The translations under genes were made by a program, and so were the position numbers. A stretch of DNA of 64,000 nucleotides from Bursaphelenchus xylophilus (lineage: Eukaryota; Nematoda; Chromadorea; Rhabditida; Aphelenchoididae). How positions within the stretch are numbered: position 1 is the first letter of the stretch; each line of letters opens with the position of its first letter. The DNA is taken from contig CAJFCV020000002.1 of NCBI GenBank assembly GCA_904066235.2, positions 6,138,001-6,202,000 of the forward strand, read 5' to 3'. This document shows positions 31,101-43,272 of the stretch, piece by piece. The notes beneath the pieces are model-generated. The model was not told the DNA's origin. It saw nothing but the letters and a program-made list of their open reading frames with translations, and did not search any database.

Positions 31101-33314
31101 GCGCCAAATCTAGGCCGCGAAGGTGAAAACACAGAAACAAACCTACACCACAAAAAAGATGACATAACAACAGGGAAACGACATAACGCAAAGTCAAAAG
31201 ACCCCGAAAACACTAAAAAACCGCTCAAAAATACAGAAAACAAATTTGGCGACATGGGGGACAAGTATAGAAGAAGGATACTGTAGCCATTGGAATCAGA
31301 AAACCTCCTAAAAAATATCTAGAGTTTCAAATTTGAAGCTAACGAAGAGTGACACGTCGAAAATAGAGCGAACGCTTTTGAATTCTTTTGTAAGATAAAC
31401 TCTCCGGGTGTTCGGGAGTACGGTAACAATCAAAAGATACATTTCTTCGCAAAAAACCACTGAACATTTGAGCGAAATTCGTCATGACTCCAAGCTATCC
31501 GGCTTAAAATTAAAGTAATATGGGTAAACATCAAAATAAACATGTTTTTGCACTTATAACGATCTGAAATTTAAATACGCAGGCTAGAATTATATTCAAC
31601 AATCCATAAACTATTATCTTGAAATAATTGGCGGGTTTGGGGAACCGCTGACAGGTTGCGCCCTAAATAAAATAAAAATAATTGAAATACGGACAGGTCG
31701 TTTGTTTGGGCGACGCCTTTTCAATTAGAGCCGCAGGTCTCTGGTCATCGCCCGTTCTGACCTTGGAGATTGTTGTGCTTGAAAGCCGTGCCGAGGCGTC
31801 CTGCCAGCCTTTTCTAATTTAAAAAAACGACGCTCTCCCGTATCTTGATTAGTTTGGTGGTTCGAAAGTAATTTTTGAACAAATGAGTGACCAAATGTTG
31901 GCATGTCATCGTGCCTTCCACGGACGGGCAAGGTCGTCCCTTCAAATAACTCCCCGACAATCATTTAACGCTTGGATTCACTGATATTTAACTCTTGAGT
32001 GAAGGCCTGCACCCGTCGAATTTGACTAATCTAGCATGAAATAAAATTAATTTTTATATTGTACGGAAACAAATAAATTAATTTTACGCGATACCAATAA
32101 AGTAAGAGAACAATAATAAGAATGAAAAGCATGGACTACAAGTGTTGTCCCATAAAAGGAATTAATGTAACGACGTGTATCCATCGCCCATTTCCCATCA
32201 CGGAGGCTGTAAAACGCATAAAAATTTGCATAGGCAAAGTCGCGGCCGATTGAGTTATGTCCGAAAGGCGAGGCCATTAAGAGTTTCGAGGATCTTAAAA
32301 TGCCATTTTCTCTTTTCGGCACCCCATTTATTTCGGCGGGGACGGCTCAGAACGGTGCGCAAAGGGCTCTTTAACTCCAAAGAATAATTCCCGACAGGGT
32401 ACCGTATCAGAAATTAAACGAATTAGGCACAGTGAGGTTTCTCAAGGTCACGCCCAATCTGTTTCGGCTAATTGCCGCGACAGGTCCAACTACTTTACTC
32501 TACTTCTTATTGCCTTTTTGAATTTGGATGGCGTCTTTTTTGAGGAGTCGGCCCCGAGGCTCCAGATCCAAACAAATTTGAATTTGTTATGAGTTGTGAT
32601 AACAGTAGTACAAAAAGTTTTTGAAAATTTTTGAAGGTCGCTTGACAAATCAAACAATATAAGTATTTTAAATTTTCTAATATTATATTATAATACAAAT
32701 TGTTCAAAGAATTACGTAAAGTAATATATAAATGTTACATGTGGAAATCCTGTGTATCTGCCACCTTTACAAATGCATAATCAGAAGCCCACCCAGTTTG
32801 GTACCCTTTACTGTCGGCCTCGGATACAGTAAGATTCGCCAACTTCTTTAAAGTTTTTATCAACGCCCGAGATCAGCGGCCTTGCTTTCGCGCACTGACC
32901 ATTTCAAAGCAGCTACTGTATAATTTGAGTTTTTGAAAACAGCCCCAAGGTCGAGAGTAATTCTCTTTTCGATTCGCCAAAAGCCGCTGATCTTAATCGG
33001 AATCGCCATCGGACGTTGGATGGAACGTTAAAGAACGCGGAAGACCGTTGACGGGAAAAACAGGAGAAATTAAATAAAAAACTTTCAAACTTGGCTCCAA
33101 GGTACTCGAAAAGGGCCAAGAAAAATGTTTTAAACTTGTTTCTCCGCCTGATTCCAATTCCGTTTCTTGGCCGAAGACGGCGCCCTTAAATTGCATTTCT
33201 TCGCTCTTAGATTTTGGAAATCTGAAGAGGAAGTGCGCGGCCGAAGGAACTTCAGAGTGCGGTTAGAGTTGAGAGGCTGGCTTCCAATTCCCCAAGCGGA
33301 CGGACTATGAGGCC
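28163..33314. other. 5.1-kb gene-poor region upstream of the second CDK inhibitor
   Basis: No gene that I can defend. Frames such as 30397-30630 and 31725-31964 on the minus strand are open, and the first follows a CCGTCAG acceptor, but I cannot link them to other exons. The 16-mer TTTGAATTCAAAAGGA occurs at 29370-29385 and again at 29540-29555, with related GTTTGAATTCTTTTT near 29126. A G/C-rich block with CTCGAGAGCG-type inverted motifs lies at 28380-28520. The region faces two divergent start codons (cki copy 2 and the glutamate receptor) and may be regulatory. Confidence 0.45.
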
Positions 33315-36300
33315 ATGGCCGTATCCCAATCAGTCCGTTTTCATCAGGTCATGGTCTCGTTTCTAGCCAAGAATATTATTCTGACGTTAACTTTGATCTC
33401 CGCGACTGGATCTGGAGTCGAGTTCAACCTTGGTGAGTGCTGTTGGTGTCCATGAGATGTTCTATGCAAGCAATATTAATGTAATCTTGCACTTGTTTTC
33501 CTTGTTTATCCGTTTCTAAACTTCAAGAAAATTGAATTGACCCGTGACTGTAAACAAAATCATTCTTTCTACAGAATTTGTAACCTCCACAGAATGAAAA
33601 GATTAAGAAATATATTTTAGGAATAATTCATGGAATCGAGGGTTCTATGGTCTGGCACAATGTCAGATATGCCGTGGATGAATGGAACAAGAATAATCTG
33701 GCTTCCCCCATTCCCATCACTCTCAACGTGATTTATCCCACAGACTCCTTCGCTTCCGTGGAGGACAGATTCTGTGATGTAGTCCAACATAATCTGATCG
33801 GCCTTATCGTCCCTGCAGTCCTCCTGACTTCGGAAGAGATGACTTTCATCTTTTCCATGTGTAATCGCATCAATTTACCTTGTTTAACTACCAGTGATCT
33901 GCTCTTGAATGACTCCAGTAAGGGTTACTGTAACAATAATCAAGTTTAGATATCAACAATTTCGTCCATTCCGTGGCCCCGTCTTCCGGGACGGTTGGGA
34001 AAGCGGCTGCCAAGCTCATCTCAAGTCTTTCCTGGAACTCTTTTGTTCTGGTTTATGAGAAACCGGAGAATCTGATAGAAGTAACGGCTCTCCTCTCCAT
34101 CTATTACAATGAACACGGTACTCGCACGTCGATACGGGTCCTGCAGTTACCTCTGTCATTGGATAATTACGATGCCTTCCTAAAATACACAAGGGAACAG
34201 CTGAAACAGACGAGTATTGTAAGAAAGATGACTAAATTTATGTTGTTTTAGGTAGTCCATTCCCAAAATATAGGGATTGTTCACGAGTTACTGATCAAGG
34301 CCAGCCGACTCAACATGACAGAGTATCGATATTCTTACTTGTTTACTCATCCCGTATGTTTCTGCATGAATGTAATTACAATTATTATAACGAACATCTT
34401 AGGATCTTGCATTATTGGAGGATTTCCTGAGTACAGACACCCAAAACTATAGATGTAATGTCAGTGGGATGAGGATTGTCCAGAAAAGTCCTTTAATTAA
34501 AACAGATCTCGCACTTTCCCTGGATTCTGTATATTTATTTGGCCAAGCACTGAAAGATCTGGCCAGAAGACCCCTCTTACCCATGCCTACGGCAATTCTA
34601 TGTGATGCTGATGATCTCTGGGCTGACGGTGAGATCCTAAACGAAGCCATCAAGAAGGTAGGATAGAAAAGTTCGACCGTTGACAATTCAAACTTTCTTG
34701 GACAACCTTCCTTTTTTGTCCGAACTTTTAATTCTTTTTAAATTACTCTCCACTCCTTATTACATACCTACAATGTTTTCTGCGCCTCTGAGATTAGTTC
34801 TAGTTACATTGATGAAGTAATTTCTCCGAAGATTGATAATTTTTGATTGATCGGTCATTTTTTACTTCTGTTTTTTCACATATTTTCTATTTTTTGAATT
34901 GAGCGAAAGCGCTCTTTTATTTGTATTTTAGGATTATTTTTAGACATCTGTATCCGGAAAGACAACTGGACCCGTAAAACTAAGTCCAAGTGGGATAACC
35001 AGAGACAACGCCACTTTCATCGGCCTCACAAGGACTGCTGGAAGGTTTAGAGAAGTAAGTCTGGCAAAAAAGTAATACTTTTATTGATTAACCGTTGTAT
35101 TTACACTTTTTGGTGTTTTTCGTTGAGATTCTTGGTGTAGCCCGGCTTAACCCTGCATGGCGGATTCGATTTCTTTTCTGACGGCTGGTGGGAGTTGGCT
35201 TACGAATTTCTCGATCTGTGCATTCTTTTGGGCCGATGTCAGAGATGGGTTGTTGGCAATGGTAGAGAGCTTGGCATCGGCTTCACGAGCTACAGAAGAG
35301 AATCTGGACACAGCTGCTTTGTGAGCAGCTTCGGCTTGGGCTTGGTGCTTGGCAAGATCGGACTTGAATTGCGCGTACTTGTTCTAAAAGATTCAAGAAA
35401 TGTAAAATCATCATAAAACCCCTGAAATTTGCATTTAATAGCCATCACAAAAAGGTCAGCGTATTTACCTTAACAGCGGCGCTTTGAGTTTGGACCCATG
35501 CGTCGACTTCACGATCCAATTGGGCATCAGTCAAGTCGTTTCCTCTTTCCAGAACTCTTTGGAAACTCTGGATAACATCGGGGGATTCCCCAGCCAAGAA
35601 TGGAGGTGGGGGAATATTCTGAGCCTGAGATAAGGCTAGAAGTCCGAAAAGTGCGACAAGAAGGACACAGGAAAGAGAAGACATGATTGTTGCTTGAGGT
35701 TTGAGTGGAGCCTCGGGGCTTAAAAAGGGTGTTGTTGACTCCTCCCCGTCTCGGGTCGTGGGGGTACCTGCAGTTGTGTTTGGCGAAGAAACCAGTTTCT
35801 GCCTGGGGTGTTTGGAAAGAGAGACGCACGTCAAATTTGTGGGACGTCTCTATTTACTTTACTGTCTCTCGGCGATCATGACCGCAGGGCACGTTCCACA
35901 TAGTTTGTAGTCTGACATTAGCCGCGCTAAATCCGCGCGCAAACATTTAATACATAGCCCGAACAAACATCAAAACAACGCCCTCCGGGGCTGCGGATTA
36001 CGTGGGAATCCTGGGGATCTATTGCGCAATCTTCTAGAAGGCATTCTGCACAAGATCAAAACGATGAGTCAGATCAGAGGTCACAAAAAATGTTGAATTC
36101 GCTCAATTGTTCATGTTTCCCCGTTCCTCGAATACTCCGGGAACTGTTGATCAAACAAACTTTACTTTACTTAACCTTACTGTTTGCCTCCATCTACTTT
36201 TGGTCGCCGTCCTCGAATTTGTATTACGTATTGTAGAAAAAACGGGACCGTGAAGGGAAATCGGAGTTTGAAGTTCTGAATCCTCTTTTCGGAATTGAAA

Positions 36301-38772
36301 ATAAAAAGATGACATTGGGTATTACAGATCGGCTCATGGTCGGAATCCAAAGGAATCTGGAGTTTCGACGAGAAGTATGATAATAAATGGAAGTTCAAGA
36401 AAAAGGGAGACCGGTTGGATCTGAATGGACATAAACTGAGGGTAGTTGTTTATCTGGAAGAACCTTTTGTTATGAGAGTGGATGACAAAGATGGCATCAG
36501 TTATGACGGTTTCTGCATTGATCTGCTCAAGGAAATGGCCAAAGTCCTCAATTTCACATTTGAAATAATCGAAGTTGAAGATGGCACATATGGGGTTCAG
36601 GTACGCTTATAAAGATTGAAAGATGACATCACTTAGGACGAAACTGGAAGATGGAATGGAATCATTGGAGTGCTCCAGAGACACGAGGCGGATCTCTCAA
36701 TATCCGCGGTTACAATCACCTACAGTCGAGTTAAGGTCATCGGTAAGATCTGTCAATCGATGGACGTCCATTTCAGACTTCACCCTTCCATTTATGCATC
36801 TGGGTATCGCCATTCTGATGAATAACAAAAATCCAGAAGAGGTTGTTCCCGCTGGCAGTACTCTTTTCACCTTCTTGGAGCCCCTTTCGTTTTCTGTTTG
36901 GGTGGCACTGGTTGTGGCTTATCTTACTGTAGCCCTGACTATGTGTTTGGTCGCCAGATTCAGTCCGTACGAATGGTGAGAACTACTCTCAGAGGAGTAA
37001 AACCTTGGAGCGACAATTGGTGAAACTGAAAAACATTATTTTTCCTGTATACAGGTGTCGAAGTTAGGGTAATCGACTGGTTAATTTTTAAAATCATGTT
37101 CATTTTTTCCGAACGTTATTTTTCTAAATAGTAAACTAGTAATTTTTTGATTTTCTTACAAATATACTCGATTTAGGGTTTTTTGAGTGTGCTGATTACG
37201 AAAATCGTGCTCATTTTTGCTGATTGCTACTAATTACTTTATAGTACTACTTAAAAAAGGTATATAAAAATCAGATAAAATGAACAAGGTTTGCGGAATC
37301 AGCACCATCGAAACCCCATAGATCGGTACTCGTAAAACAATCAAAAAAAATTGTATTTGTCCGGAACCCCTGATAAATTCACAGTGCGCAAAGCTTGCGG
37401 CCAAATGTCTACGCACTTTTGAAGAAGCGCAGTACTTTTCAGTTTCCCCAATTGACGACGTTCCGAGTAAAAACATGGTTGTTTTAGGTTTGACGTTCAA
37501 CAAATCGATGAGAGGGATAGGAGTATGGACAATCACAAAAATCAATTCAACATTTGGAACAGTCTCTGGTTTGCTATTGGGTCTCTAATGCAACAAGGAA
37601 GTGATGTCATTCCCAGGGCTGTGGCCACAAGAACAGTGGCTGTGATGTGGTGGATGTTTACTTTGATCACCATATCATCGTATACCGCTCAGTTGGCCGC
37701 TTTTCTGACAGTTGAACGTATGAGTACGTCAATTGAGAATGCAATGGATCTGGCTTCACAACAGAGAATCAAGTTCGGCACCTTGAAGAATGGCAGTACC
37801 ATGGATTTCTTCAGAGAATCCAAGATCCCCATCTATGAGAGGATGTGGTCGGTGATGCAATCTACAAGTCCCACTGTATTTGTGAACTCATCTAAGGAAG
37901 GAATCGCTCGAGTGAAAGCCGGGAACTATGCCTATATGATGGAATCTATTATGATCGAGTATCAGAAGGGCCAGGACTGTGATCTGGAGACAATTGGAGG
38001 ACTGTTGGACTCTAAGGTATATAAGCGCCAATTCAAAATACATATTGATTATTCATAGGGATACGGTGTCGCTGTTCCTAAAGGCTCTCCGTTGAGGAAC
38101 GAACTGTCCAAAACAATATTACAATTACAAGAAAGGACAATCCTCGAAGCTTTAAAGAATAAATGGTGGAAAAATAAGGGTAATATCCAGGCATGTAACT
38201 AATTTATGTTTTAGATAACCTCAAATGCCCAGTCTCCGTAGATGCCTACAGTTCAGCAACCAGGGTATACGGTATCTTCTTCGTGCTCTTGGCCGGAATT
38301 CTTGTAGCCATCTTGGTGGCCATAGGCGAATATTTCGTGGAGTCCAAACATCAGAGTCCGCGATTGGATTTCACATTGTTGGGTAAACTTTCCTTATGGA
38401 TCCACAAGAGGAAACAACCTCAAACCATGTCTGGACTTAGACAGCGCCTTCAGATGTACGATGGATTGTATGGGTGAGGGTCGGCAGGAAATATGTTTAT
38501 GTTGATTCAGTGCCATTCCGATGGGTAATCTCTGGATGCTCGACATGCAAAGAAGAGCGGCAATGGCGGCGAATCAGAACAATCGGACTAATCGGCGAGA
38601 ATCATTGACCCAATTGAGTATATCAGATCACGGAAGAAGCCCCTCTCCGGGCTCCCATCAATTCGAACCAATCAGAAGAGATGCCCAGCAGAGCCTTCGA
38701 AAGTACAGCAGGCTTATTCCGCCTAGTGATGTGGGACTTCTCAATCGGCGGATATCTTCCGGAAATCCGTAA
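33315..38772 (+). CDS. glr: Ionotropic glutamate receptor subunit (non-NMDA, kainate-like)
   Basis: Thirteen exons (33315-33432, 33621-33917, 33950-34218, 34252-34353, 34403-34657, 34944-35054, 36328-36600, 36637-36742, 36777-36975, 37488-38016, 38059-38179, 38215-38473, 38511-38772) give 966 residues. Order: signal peptide, LIVBP-like amino-terminal domain, S1, M1, pore loop M2, M3, S2, M4 and a basic cytoplasmic tail. Glutamate contacts are present: TITYSR in S1, GST in S2 ([10 protein letters not shown]) and the Glu of [10 protein letters not shown]. The pore loop reads SLMQQGSD, with Gln at the Q/R site, predicting calcium permeability. The near-invariant M3 motif SYTANLAAFLT is [11 protein letters not shown] here. 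It should form a tetrameric cation channel at neuronal synapses. Intron 6 (1.27 kb) contains the SXP/RAL-2 gene on the opposite strand. The stop lies 14 bp from the convergent gene's stop. Confidence 0.93.
35147..35684 (-). CDS. SXP/RAL-2 (DUF148) family secreted protein, nested in a receptor intron
   Basis: Exons 35469-35684 and 35147-35383 give 150 residues. A clear signal peptide ([19 protein letters not shown]) is followed by IPPPPFL, an alpha-helical region ([20 protein letters not shown]), ending in a Trp-containing helix ([17 protein letters not shown]) and then Ala/Lys-rich coils with a [15 protein letters not shown] stretch. This is the organisation of the nematode-specific SXP/RAL-2 family, small secreted helical proteins best known as surface or excretory antigens. 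Their function is unclear. The whole gene, including its promoter, lies inside intron 6 of the glutamate receptor gene and runs antisense to it. Confidence 0.88.
37037..37486. repeat. Diverged foldback repeat in a glutamate-receptor intron
   Basis: The intron contains GTGTCGAAGTTAGGGTAATCGACTGG on the left. Further right it has ATCAGATAAAATGAACAAGG...AATCAGCACCATCGAAACCCC, which matches the foldback element at 39388-39775 in inverted orientation. The ends are too diverged to place. Confidence 0.5.
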
Positions 38773-38786
38773 AAAGTTTCGAACCT

Positions 38787-40587
38787 TTATCTGACAATGA
38801 ATAAAGTAACAAACCCAAGAAAAACGAACAAAAATGAGCTAACTGACAATGGCGAGACAGAAGATTCGTTCCATTCAGCCAGAAATATATTAATCTCGTG
38901 TCCGGACGATCCATTTCTTGTACTACCAAAGACGACATACTTCCCATCATAACTTTGCATTGGAAAAGCATCAAAGTTACCAGTGGCGGTAACCTGGAAA
39001 ACTTTGGGATGAGGCGTTTCTTACTTACTCTTTCCAATCCTGTTCCATCATCATTTATAATATACAGGGAGAAATCATGGAAACTCCCTCCTTTACTCTG
39101 ATGATTCGAACTGAAGATGATTCTTTTGTTGTCATTCAAATAATAAGGTGCCCAATTAGCCCCGGTCAGATTGGTGACTTGAGTATGATTCCTGGTCTCT
39201 AGATCATAAACAAAGATCTCCATCTCCACGGGTTCCACGATGTGATATTCGAGAAGATCCTTATAATGTTGGATCTCTTCTTCAGTTCGAGGTCTGGATG
39301 CTCGATAAACGATCTTCTTACCATTGGGACTAAAGAAGGCCCCACCATCGTAGCCCAATTCGTTTGTGATCTAGTATGTATATATAAAGCGTCGAAAGTA
39401 AGGTAATCGATGGCGCTGATTTCGAAAATGACATAACTTTTTTGATTACCTTTTTCCTTAAGCAAAACTGTAAAGTAGTAATTTTTTGAATATTTTTCAT
39501 AAATACTTGATTTAGGGGTTTTCGATGGTGCTGATTTCGAAGTAGTTAATTGGAAAATATAAATTTGGGGCACTCCTAAAGTAAAGAAAAAAAGTAACAA
39601 TCAAAAAATGAACATCATTTTCGAAATCAACACTATCGAAAACATCTAAATCGAGTATTCAAAAAATTACTATTAATTTTTTGATACTTTACAGTACTAC
39701 TTAAGAAAGAAGGTAATCAAAAAAATGAATGTCATTTTCGAAATCAGCGCCATCGTTTATCATAATTTCGACACTTGCATCGACGAAAAATAATACTCCC
39801 CAAATCATCTTTTTCCCCAATCGTCGCTCCACCGCTGTGAATACCCTACCTGTTCCAAATAAGTTCCATTGACAGTCATAAGATGTAATTCGAGGTCTCC
39901 AGTGAAGTCACTTGTATATAAAATGGTCTCTCCATCCGGAGACAACACTGCTTCGGCATCATATCCCTTATGGAAGGTTAGCTGTTTGATAATAGTACCG
40001 TATTCATTAGCCACGAAGATATCATAATCTGGGATAATATCCCAAAAATAACTCTCGTTTTTGTTGCAGAGTTCATGGAGTTTCCCTTCTTTATTCTTTG
40101 GATTCCTGGCGTCACACTGTTTTATAGGACAGGTGTTTTTGTTGGTAGAGTTGGCCTTTGTAGTGATTACTATTTGAAATTACTACTTACAGTCAGAAAA
40201 GTTGAAGCAAAGATAAAGCTTCGATTATCAGGAAGAAAGTAGGAACAAGTGCATACTCCATTTCCGGAAGACACTCTTCTTGGAGTTGTATCCGGATGAT
40301 CAAGGTCGATTTGATAGATCTGAAAGGACAAATTTTTGCGATTTTTATATACTTACTTGGTCACAATCAGTGCCATAAGGACCACCCATGGCTTGATAAG
40401 TCAGCTTTTTATTGTCAAAGCTAAAATACGCTTTACATTATTCTATTTTATGTTACCTAAAATACGCTTCTGCATTTTGACCTCCAAATGTAAGTTGTTT
40501 TACAGATTTAAAATACGTTTCCCCTTCCAAATGGATATGATCATGTGCAAAAACCACATTCAGGATAAGAAGCAACACTCTAGACAT
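38787..40587 (-). CDS. Extracellular TolB-like (PD40) beta-propeller protein
   Basis: Six exons (40457-40587, 40357-40420, 40191-40319, 39850-40155, 39029-39370, 38787-38993) give 392 residues. It begins with a short signal peptide (MSRVLLLILNVVFA) and ends with a hydrophobic tail (SSFLFVFLGFVTLFIV), so it is probably membrane- or GPI-anchored outside the cell. Repeated TolB/PD40 blades are visible: KQLTFGGQNAEAYFSFDNKK, KQLTFHKGYDAEAVLSPDGE, ITNELGYDGGAFFSPNGKKI and TGNFDAFPMQSYDGKYVVFG. Each has the S-x-D/N-G turn. NST and NGT sequons fit a secreted protein. The function of nematode TolB-like proteins is not known to me. The start codon follows TTTTCAGG, a probable trans-splice acceptor. 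Intron 4 holds a foldback element. AATAAA for the convergent receptor gene (38800-38805) lies inside this coding sequence. Confidence 0.85.
39388..39775. mobile_element. Foldback element in intron 4 of the TolB-like gene
   Basis: AGCGTCGAAAGTAAGGTAATCGATGGCGCTGATTTCGAAAATGACAT at the left end is mirrored by ATGTCATTTTCGAAATCAGCGCCATCG..TTTCGACACTT at the right end. Internal copies of CGATGGTGCTGATTTCGAA are also seen. Related sequence occurs in introns of the glutamate receptor (around 37.0-37.5 kb) and GTF3C5 (around 56.46-56.6 kb). Confidence 0.75.
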
Positions 40588-40747
40588 CCTGAAAACTAAA
40601 TAAACCTGGTTTGGAATTATCACGGACGTTAATTAATTTAATTGCATCAAATGATGCAAAGAACCCTCTACTCTTATCATCACTCTTTAATGTTAACATA
40701 AGAAATGAAACAAACACGATAAGAATGAACTATTATACTTGGACGTT

Positions 40748-41875
40748 TCACAGGTAGATCTCATTGGGTTCGGAGTAAGTGTTCTTGATGGAACAGGACT
40801 CTTCGTTCGAGCTGACTACTGTAGTTTCACCCGCCAATCGATAATTAATTCTTCGAAGGAATGCTCGTCGGTAAGGATGGACAATAAAAATGGTGGCCAA
40901 GGGCTTACAGGCAGGCATCCAATGTATCGAAATACAAACGAAATCATGCATCGAATTGAACTCAATACCCAACAGAAAACTTGAACAAACCAAAGCTGCG
41001 GGAGCACAGAAAACAATACAAGGAAGGAGAGCCTGCAAGATCATGATCCGTGTAATCTGGACCGAGATCCGGCGGGATTCTCTTCTCACTCGGCTCCTCT
41101 CATTGGCCCTTAAGGTCTTCCGAATCTTGAAGGTACAGTAACCAATGATATTGTATGAAATGGAGATGATAAGAACGGCAGAAATGAAGTTGTAAGAGAC
41201 ATATTTATTTGACTAAATGCATGGAGAGATTATTATGGACTTACTGGGTCATAAGCAGCATACGGTAGGGTAACATCATACTGTAACGTTTTGTTGATGA
41301 CTTTCCAGTAATGCAAATTCTCAGGACTTGGTCCGAATTCAATACAAAAATTTGATATCAGTGTTTGGATAAAGGCGAAGCCGATGGACACACAGACACA
41401 ATACATTAATCTAGATGTTGTGAACTGTCTATTTCTGGAAACTATTCACATTAGTATGTTTTAAAACTTACTTGCATACCATCATATATCTGTAAAAATA
41501 ATCAATGGGAATTAAAGTAATCTCCAGAATAAATATCATTGTGTAAACCAGTATTGTTGTTCTTCCCAAAGTGGGCCCATAGTTGCTCAGTACTCCAGTT
41601 ACAACAACAAATAGCTGAGTATCAGTTGTTACAACTCTCTAAAATAATGTCATTAAAGGAGAGTCTTAGATACATACCAATGAACAAATGGTGAAGATGA
41701 GAACAAAGAGAAGATCAGCGGACGAGTGTAATGCCAGTAATCTCGAATAAGCTTTTATGTCCAAACTGGTGGCATTTTTGACCAAATAAAGTAACAAAAG
41801 ATTGAATATAACGCCGAATACAGAAGCCAGAAGCTGATTAAAGGTGAGAAACGTCCCCATTTTCATTTCAAGCAT
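40748..41875 (-). CDS. Serpentine chemoreceptor, Srd/Str-type GPCR
   Basis: Four exons (41678-41875, 41472-41638, 41245-41434, 40748-41212) give 339 residues, the usual length for nematode chemoreceptors. Hydrophobic segments fit seven membrane helices. Helix 1 is FNQLLASVFGVIFNLLLLYL, followed by the conserved basic loop with AYSRLLALHSSADLLFV. Helix 3 ends IPIDYFYRYMMVC, equivalent to the YRY/FRY motif. An amphipathic basic third loop (RANERSRVRRESRR) precedes helices 6 and 7. The closing motif is FIVHPYRRAF, like the PYR/PFYR ending of the family. Such receptors detect odorants or pheromones in ciliated sensory neurons. The third intron is 32 nt. Assignment to srd rather than another Str-superfamily class is tentative. 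Confidence 0.85.
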
Positions 41876-42342
41876 TTAAAATGGAAGGAGTATGACCATT
41901 TCCGAAGCATGTGTAATTTAATAGCCGTGAGCATGTTTCGGGCTTAGATTTATCTTTATGTCGTCTGAATCCTTTCTGTTCATTAAGACAAATGCATGGT
42001 CAGATTTCCGTAACCAGTGTTTATTTTCAAATACGGTTGACTTCGCTTTTCATTCAATGCAAGTCCTCACAATTCCTATGAAGATATTACAACTTGCGTT
42101 AAACGAATGAAAGAAATCATGAAACTTTGATAAGTTACTAAAATTATTGTCATCCCGAAGTGTTCAAAGAAAATTTATCTACACTTGCAGCTTTCGTCGT
42201 ATAAAATGTCGCTTTCCAAGTTTTTTTCTTCCAATTTTCGTGTTTATGGAATTGCAACTAGCGTTTCCCACGCGTTTTTCTGTATCGTTTTTAAAAATAT
42301 TATAAATACTAATTAGTCTAATTTTTGTGTAAATTCTAGGCA
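41876..42342. other. Intergenic between chemoreceptor and NDUFB8
   Basis: AT-rich, divergent-promoter spacing. No repeat or RNA gene seen. Confidence 0.5.
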
Positions 42343-43144
42343 ATGCCTCTCCTTCTCCGTGTAGGCCTAAGAGGAAATCGATTGATTCATATTTCGGCTG
42401 TTTCTCGTAAGTTTAATGTGAAGAATATTATACTTTAAAGGCCGAGGACCTCTCGTTCATCCTGGATGGTACCCCAGAGATCATAGACCCAGGCCATACC
42501 CAGAAAACGAAGAAGAGCGTCGGGCTTCAGCCATAAAATATGGATTGAGACCCGAGGATTACAAGTAAGTTCAGATAATACAGAATAAAATGTTTGTGAA
42601 AAGGCCTTATGATCGAAATGACGTGACCCATTCTTGTGGAGACTATCCAGACCTGGGATTAGTCACTTTTGATAACAAGGATATCTACGAGAATTATTCT
42701 GATGGTTTGAATAATCGGAACTGGGGAGAACCTGTAAGCTTTTATAATCTGGAAATCCTATGTTTAGGTAATCTTTGACTTCATGAAACACCGTGCTGAT
42801 CGTAACTCTTATAACGGTCTTGACGTTGAGGACTTTACCCTGTAAGTTTGTATAAATTATAATACTTTCTTTTTCGGGCTATGCGGTATTACTCTATTAT
42901 TTTAGGTATCGCGGAATCTTGATGACACTTTATGTAGTGATTCCTATGGGACTTCTGTGGTGGTTTATGGGAGATCCAGATCCGGCTCGTTTTCGATGGA
43001 AAAATCCATTGGTAACCGCATAAATTTCTCTTTTTATTTCTTTAGATGCCAAAACAATATGCTTGGGATTACTTCCCCACCTTCCCTTACGGCGATCCAA
43101 CTTCGATTCCCATCAAGAATTATACTTTTGAGCCAGCTGAGTGA
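42343..43144 (+). CDS. NADH dehydrogenase (complex I) subunit NDUFB8
   Basis: Six exons (42343-42406, 42441-42564, 42604-42733, 42768-42841, 42906-43011, 43046-43144) give 198 residues. It is an accessory subunit of the membrane arm of respiratory complex I in the mitochondrial inner membrane. The basic, Arg-rich N-terminus (MPLLLRVGLRGNRLIHI) is a presequence. Family signatures follow: RPYPENEEERRASAIKYGLR (human PYPRTPEERAAAAKKYNMR), EDYKPY, CGDYPDL, NWGEPV, one membrane helix (ILMTLYVVIPMGLLWWFMG), and MPKQYAWDYF near the end. The start lies two bases after a TTCTAG|G acceptor. Poly(A) signal AATAAA is at 43167-43172. The ING gene starts 128 bp downstream of the stop with its own TTTTCAG, so the two are probably one operon, as their C. 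elegans counterparts are adjacent. Confidence 0.9.
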
Positions 43145-43272
43145 AAGTTAGGATTTTTTATTAGAGAATAAACTTTATGAATGGACTGGTCTTGGTCTTG
43201 TTTTATATGTTGTTTTCGTTGACATATATGTATGTACTTCGGGTGAATTTTATTTTCAGTTGTTTATGCAAG

